Assembly (NCBI GenBank): GCA_001600455.1
Contig: BCKC01000003.1
Coordinates: forward strand, 4,129,056 to 4,193,055
DNA from: Endocalyx cinctus
Taxonomy: Eukaryota; Ascomycota; Sordariomycetes; Amphisphaeriales; Apiosporaceae
Direction: 5' to 3'
DNA length: 64,000 nucleotides
Positions 55,701-64,000 of this stretch are shown one piece after another (position 1 is the first letter of the stretch; every line of letters starts with the position of its first letter). A model generated the notes under the pieces. That model searched no databases, was not told the origin of the DNA, and worked only from the letters and a program-made list of their open reading frames with translations. The position numbers and the translations under genes are program-made.

Positions 55701-58700
55701 CGCGGCTCGAACATCTCGTTCGGTAGGGGTGCATACTCTGGATCAGCAAATCGCGTTACAGTCCGGTCATGATAGCTGAGGGTAGTAAGCATGGCGAACA
55801 GAGAGAGACAGAAGGGGGACGGGGAGAAAATTGGTGTGTTGGTTCCCCCTCCTTTACGCTTCTGAGTCTTGTGAATGGCCCAAGGCTCAATTGGTCGTTG
55901 GTTCGGATTGGTTTAAGATTAAGCTCTTATCCTGGATGCATGTGGCAGGCCACGTTTGCACGTTGAACTTGCAGATCCAGCACGTGCAGATGATATTACT
56001 GCGTTTATGAAGGGGGAGGGGTGGTGTTTGTGAGGAGTGAGAAAAAGAGAAATGCGTACTTACCTACATATATACGCAGCGTAAAGTTGGTGTCTTATGT
56101 ACCGTGTACGCGCTACTTGGGCGGTTACCAAGTCACAATGCAGAAGCGGGAGAACTTCTGCAAAGTCAGCGGCGACCAAGTTTCAAGTCTATCAGTACCG
56201 AACCACACTGTATACCACCCACATAAAACCATATCTATATATACCTAGAGTAGTATGTGAATTACATACTACCTTTTTTTTTCACTTCCCGTCAGTACTG
56301 GCTGACATCCAATGTGTTTTTCTCAGCATGCATCAGCGACGGCGTGGTCTGCTGAATGAATTTAATAGGTTGACCTTCTTAAGTCCTTATACTTTTTTCC
56401 TATCGAAGATCATCTATCACCAAGGTCAGCACCGTCTAACAATAAGATCGGATGGTCTCTATTGGATACTCACCTCACCTAATTGGAATAATTATATCTT
56501 CCTATCTTGGCGTTGATTGTGTAGGTACTTACCTGATGGGTGGGTGTAGTCCTGAAAATTCAGTGCAGCGTATAGGGCACAGCTCGCCTCCCCCCATTCG
56601 AAATTCGACTGACCACCCCGCGAATTTCAAATGTGTGATTGGAGGGGGTGATGAGCGATGACCAGTTCGCCCAATGAATGTGCAACTTGCGCTAGGTGGG
56701 GAGAACGTTATGTGATGCGTAATGGTGTACTTGGTATGTATTGCATAAAATGAGAAGCATTCTTGCGGCACAGCAGTAGAAATGGCCTACCAAGTAGGTA
56801 ATAAAAAAAATGAAATAAAAAAGACCTACATAATAGACGTATGTGCCGTTTTCCTGCTCATAGGGGGAAATGAATACAGCCAGACTTGAATGATCTTGGG
56901 GCTGACCGGGTTTGAGGGGAAAGGGAAAAGGTTTCATCGAGAAGTCCTTTTGATAATTGTTCCGCTCTTTGGCTACACGGCCGCTGATAAAATAAATAAA
57001 TAAATAAAAGTCAGCTTCCGATACAACCTTCGTTTAGATGGTTGTCATGTCTCACGCTTTATTCGTCATGTTACTATCTCACCTATCATTCCCCTCTCGG
57101 ACTTTTATATATATTAAAAAATGAAGAGGATGATCTGATATTGATAGGTAAATATGATATATAGTTGATGTTTATTTGACGGTGGCGATTTACCATACAT
57201 GCTGCTGTGTTCGTGTCGTTAGGTGTAACTATTGTAAATTATTCAGAACGCATTGAATGGATGATATACGACGTCCTTGGTATGCCGATCTTAAGTGCCC
57301 CAGAGCCTCCAGCGCATGAAGATGTATTGTTAATCATCAGTAATTATTGGTGCGAAAGGGTGTCTTCGGATGATCGAATCTGTTTCATCCGGCGTTGGCT
57401 GCTTTTTTTTTTCTTTTCGTCTTTTTACTTTACTTGCCACCAGGGGCTTGTTACACGCTTTTTTTTTTTTTCTTTGGAGGTACACAAATGACAAAATAGA
57501 TCGAGGTCCTACCAAAATGGATGGGTGATAGGTGAACGTGTTGAGGAAAAACCCCGACTCTTTGAGAGGTGATCGCCCGCTAAATATAAGGCTGATAGTA
57601 GTAAACGGAGCGGTCTGCAAGCTGAACCGCCATCGGTCGCACAAACACGCGCGTACAGTAACAGCTGTCAAATTCACATTGACGTTACGTCGGCCTGGGA
57701 TTTTGGTTGTAGGCTGGGCGGTTAGTGGAGAGAGCGAGAAAAGGTAAGAGGGGGAATGAAAGAAAAAAGACGTGTAAATAATATTGTTTCTTTTTTTTTC
57801 TTTTTTTCAGCAGAACCTACCTCGGACGGAATTTTCCATGCAGCTGCCACTGCCAGGGTCGCCCTTTTTTACAGTTTATGCTTCTCCGTCCTCCTTGTCG
57901 GCCCTTTATTAAGCATTGCGCCAGGAGGGGGGATACCTTTACTCCTGCGGGGTTTCTTGATAGGGCTCGAGGGCGGGGGAGAAAGTCCTAATATCAATAT
58001 GCAATAATTTTATTTCTTTGACAAATTGACCTCTGAAGCACTTCGAGTGAAGTCTTTTTTTTTTTTTTTCCTTATAAACGAAGATAGGTGATATGAGATC
58101 ATTCCCCATCGAGATGGAAGTTTACTTGTATTGTTGGTATTGTTGGTATTGCTTTTTGCTTGGTTTTCTGCTACCCGCTTGCTGCATGGTCCTTCGATAA
58201 TGAAACATCTACACCATATCACATCACATCTCCCCCTCACGTCTTTCCTCCTCCCCCCACCATTCATCAGGAGCTTGTATTTGTTTTAGCAGGTTGGGGG
58301 GATAATAACGGCTAAGCGATGAAACGGTCGAAATGCCACCGAGCGGAATGGAGACTTCTTTGTGTAACGTAGGAGCAGACAGATAGTTGTTACCTAGGAT
58401 CATTCGTTCACCCACCGATCTGTGGGTGAGTGCGGGATAGATGATCCCCTCAAGGTCGGATCGCATACAATTGCTTCCGTTTACTTGTACGTAGATGGAG
58501 GGACACCCAGCTCTAAACTCTAAACGGCTAATCCTCCCTAGTTTGCCGTCTATGGTAAAAAGGTTTCCTTCCCTTGTACGTATCCTTGAATTGCGCTCCA
58601 ACGCACACCCCCTCCCATTTTTTGGGTTCAAAGCTGTTCAAATAATGAAAAAAACCCGCTCGGCGGAAATAATTAATTAGCTCAATTTAAGATGGTAAGT

Positions 58701-61304
58701 GTCATGTGTAATAGAAATATTATGCGAAATAGTGTGACGAGCAGGTATCTCGGTCTTCTCGGGTATCTTCCAGAGATATCCCGTCCCACCGGTACACTTT
58801 TTTCAGTATAGTATGGGGCCGGGATAAAAAGGATAGTCCGTGTCAGAACTTTGATAGCGTAATTATTACCGGTATGATGGGCAACGCTATGCTGGATATA
58901 ATTTAGGCGGACCCCATTCTTTCTACGGATATCCGACTCAGACGATGGAATCTTTTGACCGTGCCCGCGAGTGGTACATAAATATGCTAGTAATGGTATA
59001 GGGTAAGAACCTTGTACGGGGTTTAACCGTATCTGACGACCTTGCTCGTTTGACAGGGCTTGATAGAGATTAATTGGACAGGGCCCGACGGCTCGGTGCC
59101 GACGAGATATTGGAGATGTTGGAATTGGTGGAGAATGGGAGATCAACGGTAACGGTGTGAAACGCGCTTAATCTGAATTACCTGGCACGTTGGTGACTTG
59201 CAGTAATAAGCTAGAACTCTTTAATAAGTTACATATAACCCGTATAGTAGTTTATATGATAATATAGTATACGTATAGTCCACGGGTATAGTAGTAAATA
59301 ACAGTAGTCACGGGGATAGGATCATCAAGCTTTTGCGATTTTAGGCATCTAAAGTAGTATACTATGGGTACACACCATAGATCTCGTATAGTTAACCTAA
59401 CTCGAGAAAGTTTTCATCAGCCTATATTTATATAGATACCCTTCACTACAACCATATCGGATCCGAAGCAAATCAATCATACCTTCTTATCGAACAGTAT
59501 ACGTTATCTTTTTACTGTTCCTCGAACCACGTCTCGAGAGTGCAAGCTGCTTCAAGCTAATTATTATTATTAACTTTTTAACATGGTAAACGAACCAGGT
59601 GGTAAGACGGAGGCCCAGTTTACTTTTGTATAGAAGAAGGCATTGCTAAGTAATTGCTAATTGCTAATTGCTAATTGCGATGTCGATCGGTTTACCTGTG
59701 GGGGGTGGGGATCGTAAAGAGGCCCTTCGTCACAGGCGAACCATACGATCGGGCAACTCGGGCAACTCGGGTAACCATCGTCACCATCTTCATGCTAAGC
59801 CGTACGATTAGCTTAGGTCCGGGGAGGTAGGACGCGTGCACTACTTTGACACACTTTACCCATTTCAAGTAAAAATAAAGAAAATAAGAACTAAGTATTC
59901 TTTTTTTTTTTTTTTTCATCATGGGGAATCGATCTCAAAGAAGGCGATCTTCACCATATATGGTAAAGAATAAAATATAAAAATGGTACGTATACGCTGC
60001 GATACCCACAATTGAACGAGAGAAAAAAAATAAGAAAGGAAAAAATAATCGACAAGCGCAAGGGTTGTTTTTGGTAACTAGTGGAGTTTTATACTATTTT
60101 TGTCTCTTTTTGATTTCCGAGGAAGAAGTGGGACTGGGGGAAGAGAAGTGGGAACTTGGAAGACCAGACGAAAGAGGAGATACCAAAAAAAAAAAAAAAA
60201 CAGGTGGAAAAACGAATGACAATCGAAAATAAAACAGGCTGACTTATGTTACAACGTAGAACCCTCCAAGGCTGTGGCGAAGCTGATAAAACCCCGTTTC
60301 ATTGGCGATGTACAGAGGTGATTCTACGGGGTTAGTCCGTCAGCAGATCCAGCGCTCTGGCGTGGTGTAGTGTCACATCTGGCATACGCAGAGAGACAGA
60401 TTAACTTAATCTACCTAAGACAACTTACTTTCCCATCTTATTTTGGGATTTGCCTCTTATTTTTTTGAACTAAAAGTATCTCCCCAAGGTAATGCTAAAG
60501 TGGTAGTTTAACTTCAGATAAAAAGCTTCTAAATATATTATTAGAACCCGCTTAACCTAACTCCAAGTATCTTGGCATCTCACTCGATCGCTTGCATTAC
60601 ATTTTGAATAGCTAAAGTTGGCGACAAGACACAGTATCGTCATATTGCCGTGAGACGCGGTCGCAATTTCGTGACATATTTCCAAATAGAGAAAGTATCA
60701 ATGAAATCCAGGGAATTAGAAGTTACCTAAATCCGATTGAGATGACTGACTCGATTAGAAGCATGCATGTCACATATTACAAACACAATACGAATTTTTC
60801 GCCCTCTCTTTTCTTGGTCAACATCGTAAAGCGTGAATTGAGTTTTTATCCTTATGAAATAATATAGACAACGAAAGGTAAAAAAAAGGGTGTGTGTACA
60901 AAAAGGGGGTATATAGTATCTTTCACGCCATTATCCACGCTCTTCCAAAGTCAACATCCGTAAATCCCGTCAGTATCCGTAAAAAAATATATCCAAGATA
61001 ACGTCTTCTTGTTCTTCTCTTTCTTTCAGAGACCCAGTGAATTCGACCCCGTAAACGAAGGTGATGCTCCCAAAAAAAAAAAAAAGAAATCTACCATTAC
61101 GCCAAAAAGAAAAAAAACCTGTCAAAATATTCCCATCTTCAAGCTCATGAAACTTTTAAACCAGAAAAAAAAATAAAGAGTAAAATCTGTGTGACAATAC
61201 AGTCGGATGGAATCGAAGAATAAAAACCGGGCTCGCTTTCTGATGTTCTTTTTTTGTGTCTTTATTTATATATATTTTTTTTCTTTTCTCGTTTTTTTCG
61301 AAGA
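52715..61304. other. 8.6 kb gene-free region
   Basis: No recognisable coding exon on either strand. The longest ORFs (53934-54413 on +, 58224-58631 and 58682-59146 on -) have unbiased, low-complexity or stop-flanked composition. The region is AT-rich with many T or A runs of 10-18 bases (near 53649, 53970, 54865, 57455, 58057, 59902, 60185). It contains ACTCCGTAC (53241), three hairpins (54469-54579), and G/C-rich spots near 55120-55190. No tRNA, 5S rRNA or snRNA signature was found by eye. Long non-coding RNA or extended UTRs of the flanking genes are possible. Confidence 0.5.
54469..54579. repeat. Three consecutive strong hairpins
   Basis: Hairpin 1: GAAATAATTCTG (54469-54480) pairs perfectly with CAGAATTATTTC (54486-54497) around a 5-base loop. 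Hairpin 2: GAGCTGGC (54508-54515) with GCCAGCTC (54522-54529), loop 6. Hairpin 3: CACCAGCC (54545-54552) with GGCTGGTG (54556-54563), loop 3, extended by flanking CCACAT/ATGTGG with one bulged base. Together they span about 100 bases and would fold stably as RNA on either strand. No coding frame crosses them. Confidence 0.7.
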
Positions 61305-62877
61305 TTACGAGTTGCGTCGCGTCTTACACTTGTCGTGGAGTAAGTGTCCATTGCGTGCCTAGTGATTACGTTAGGTTACTTGGTTCCAACCATTCATGAG
61401 CCAAAAATAAGGAATAATAATGAGTAAAACATACTGTTGTCCTCGTAAACTCCGCGCCACAGTTGGGACATGTTGCCTTGGCCGCTTGACCCGACTTTTC
61501 GCGTTGGTGTCGTAGAAGATTGCTGAATGTGGAGAATTGTCGGCCGTTGCATCCGTGCTCCCAACACTGAGGTTTCGGCCGGCTCTGAACCACCCTAACG
61601 TGCCCGGAATCGTGTGCTGCGTTGCTCCCCGAGGGCAAGACCGGCGCGGGAACCGGGTACATCATTCCTGGCTCCGAAATTGAAGAGGCTCGGCTACTGC
61701 TGTCGTCGGTCAGCACACGAAACCCCCCCTTAGGACTCGAGGCATAGGCATACCTATATTGCGAGGAAAGGCTGTGGCTAGAGGGCGGAGGAGGGAATCC
61801 AGAGTAGCTTATCGGCATGTAATCGTTGGATGGACTGTAGAGATGACGTCAGCGTCATGCAACTGCGTAAGGAAACGGTCGGAATTACTTACAGGGTGTG
61901 GAAATGAGGAAACATGCTCGACGGCTGATGTTCCGGAAGAGGCGGGGTTGAGTAAGATGGAATATACGACGGACCTCCAACGGTCGTCACTGGTTCTGCG
62001 AGGAGAGAGATCTGGGCGGGCGCGGTAGTATATACCGGCATCGACGGTGCCGATGAGAATTCATGTATCGTCGCAGGTGGCGATTGCGAAGCTGAGGAGT
62101 AAGAATTGCTCATGGCCCGACGAGCTCGTATCGACGATTTTGAATCCCTTCTAGCCTGGTCGCGCTGCCTCTTCAACTCACGTTGCTCCGGCGTTAATAT
62201 GGGCCGAGGAGGACTCGATGTCAAAGATCTCGGGTGCGTAGGAGGAGTGAGGCCCGCGTCTGAATTGTGTCCAACGGTAGAGTAATCAGGGCTCAATAGC
62301 TCGTTTCCAGAGTCGAGGTTTGGCCATGTGAAGGCAGAGCGTGGAAGACCCATCTCCATCCTAGGATCAAACGGCATAGCTACGGCGCTGTTTGATTCAT
62401 GTGAGTTTTTTTTTTTTCTTTCTCGCCCTGGATGGCCATGGATACCAGCACATATATGCGGTACTTATTTTGAACTTACCTCATATTTGCTTCCGTAGAT
62501 GTGAAGTGGTTAGTAGAATCCAAAGAATAGTCCGGCGCCGGTTCAACCTGAAGAAAGGGCGTAGCCTGTGACCGAGAATCTTTTTCTCTCCAGTCGTTAT
62601 GCAACCTGCTTCTGGAAAGTTGAGGTGAAGGCGAATGAGATGGCGGATGCGTTAGATACGTAGGAGAATTTCTAGGAATTGATCCGAGATGAGATGGTGA
62701 GTAAACCTCTTGTCGTGCACCTAGTCGTGCTGATTCGCTGCGATAGTTATGCGATGATCTGACGGGAATCTGGCTAGTATATCCTTCTGCCGTTGGTGTG
62801 ATTGTGATATCTTGTCTTAACCTAGAGGGAAGCGGGTTAGAGTCGTCATAACTCTTGTCTGACTGAGGGTAGCTCAT
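61305..62877 (-). CDS. C2H2 zinc-finger transcription factor
   Basis: Nuclear regulator, 448 aa, model complement(join(61305..61358, 61435..61834, 61893..62387, 62480..62877)). The N-terminal 350 residues are disordered Ser/Pro-rich, with a basic stretch LKRQRDQARRDSKSSIRARR. Zinc-binding residues lie at the C-terminus: CWEHGCNGRQFSTFSNLLRH, then CPNCGAEFTRTT, which continues across the last intron into ARNGHLLHDKC. The final 54-nt exon therefore supplies the His/His/Cys ligands, and stopping at the preceding exon would remove half a finger. The join has GTATGT and a CTAAC branch site. Conserved fungal family; targets unknown. Start taken at ATG 62877. Confidence 0.88.
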
Positions 62878-63915
62878 AGTGTGGGGAAAGACGAGGATGG
62901 TGAGGGTTGAGCAGAGAATGACTACGTACAAGTCTTCAATTTCAGTTGTTGAGGTCTGAGTATATATGATCAGAGTAAGTAGTCGTGTTAGGTAGTAGTG
63001 AGGCGATGACACGCTTAGTGGGATCGAGGGCGAAGTCGTCTGATAAAGTCTGACTATGAAGGAGTCTGGAAGAAAAGACGTTTCACGACGAAGTTAGGTT
63101 TGGAAGAGATCTAAATATTTATGAAATCTCAGCCTCGACGTTGGGAACCATGTCAGGTCATGTACTCTGTAGAAGCAGCCAGGCTTTCCAGGCTTAATAT
63201 TGATCGGGGGGCGGTACCAAAGAATCCGACCTACTTTTTGACATGGGGATATGAACGGCACAACCTGTACAAAGGGGATACCTTGCCTAGTTTCTTTTGA
63301 GTGGGGGAAAAAGGTGGATGGGAGTGAAATGTGGACTGACTCTGACTAGGTAAGTATGTACATAGTGTAAGCTATGTACTATGTATATACATACCTTGCA
63401 GACTTGATTACACCACGCTCCCTACAGTACTTATAACGAATGATGAAAGTCGAGCGAGGAGCGGCCCTACGGGTAAGGAAGGGCAAGGGTAGGGGTGAAC
63501 CATAGGTGTGGGGTGACATGAAAAGAAAGGCCCTTGTCTCGTGCAGGACATAATCTCTTGTGGATCGTTCTTCAGTAGTGGTAGTGTACAAGTTTTAGAG
63601 TACAACGAGGGTACTTCGGCCCAGGCAGCCATTTTGGCGAATTACAAGGTTAATATGAGAAGACCAGGGAAGTTGTTAAGAATACATATAATAGTAACAG
63701 GGCTGGAGGGAAGAGAGTGTGGTAGTGTAGAGGTTGTCACTAAGAAGTATAGCGGTAAATAAATACTTGAAATATCTACTTGTACATCATTTACCTACCA
63801 CCTTTCTTCAAATCAGAAGAAAAGTTGATTTTTGTATCACTTCAAGCTCAACAAAAAGCTCTCGGGGGAATTATTAGTATCGTCAGTAATTTAAGTCCCA
63901 GGACTTTCTTCTCTC

Positions 63916-63986
<71 letters not shown>

Positions 63987-64000
63987 TTTTTTTTTTTTTT
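62878..64000. promoter_or_regulatory. Upstream region of the C2H2 gene
   Basis: 1123 bases up to the window edge, no supported gene. A GTATGTACATAG-type repeat cluster lies near 63353-63391. The far end is a simple repeat (separate entry). Confidence 0.4.
63919..64000. repeat. (CT)n microsatellite followed by poly-T
   Basis: About 29 CT units (63919-63977) followed by 23 T residues to the window end. Pyrimidine tracts of this size upstream of fungal genes can affect chromatin and are error-prone in assembly. Confidence 0.9.

Noticed and set aside
58224..59146. Two minus-strand ORFs of 135 and 154 codons
   Set aside because: No recognisable domain, no codon bias visible, and no convincing intron connecting them.

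Overview
This is nuclear DNA of a filamentous ascomycete (Pezizomycotina, perhaps Sordariomycetes). The evidence is short spliceosomal introns with GTAAGT/GTATGT donors and CTAAC/CTGAC branch points, fungal-only families (Zn2Cys6 and AflR-type regulator, HR-PKS, DUF3632, fungal rhodopsin-like membrane protein), and single-copy eukaryotic housekeeping genes (TIM44, uS11m, OLA1, APC2). Class and genus cannot be fixed from the sequence alone.

Left part (1-23.4 kb): a polyketide biosynthetic gene cluster. From left to right it holds a SAM methyltransferase cut by the window edge, an AflR-like Zn2Cys6 regulator, a LovC-like trans-enoyl reductase, an SDR, a secreted berberine-bridge-type FAD oxidase, a cytochrome P450, a seven-helix rhodopsin-like membrane protein, and a six-exon highly reducing PKS of 2935 aa. 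The PKS reads KS-AT-DH-CMeT-(degenerate ER)-KR-ACP-R and has no NRPS module. This gene set (PKS with C-terminal reductase, trans-ER, P450, SDR) resembles the betaenone-type decalin pathways. I infer a C-methylated reduced polyketide released as an aldehyde or alcohol and then cyclised and oxidised. The FAD oxidase and the membrane protein are the less expected members. The right edge of the cluster is followed by a broken STAND/NACHT-like relic.

Middle part (25-41 kb): individually transcribed accessory and metabolic genes. They are a BCS1-like AAA ATPase, an acyl-protein-thioesterase-like hydrolase, an SDR, a small repeat protein, a secreted EEP-family phosphodiesterase, a secreted CE1-type esterase, a methyltransferase, a DUF3632 protein, and a frameshifted RNase T1-like remnant. 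Spacers carry hairpins, a telomere-like stretch, (TA)n tracts and a recurring TACGGAGTA motif.

Right part (41.6-64 kb): a conserved housekeeping block, TIM44 diverging from mitochondrial uS11, a PPPDE/DeSI peptidase diverging from OLA1, then APC2. An 8.6 kb gene-free stretch follows, with three adjacent strong hairpins at 54.47-54.58 kb. The last gene is a C2H2 zinc-finger regulator, with a long CT repeat and poly-T run upstream at the window end.

All exon joins were worked out by eye from splice signals and reading-frame continuity. Total lengths are divisible by three in every complete model, but no alignment or RNA data were available.
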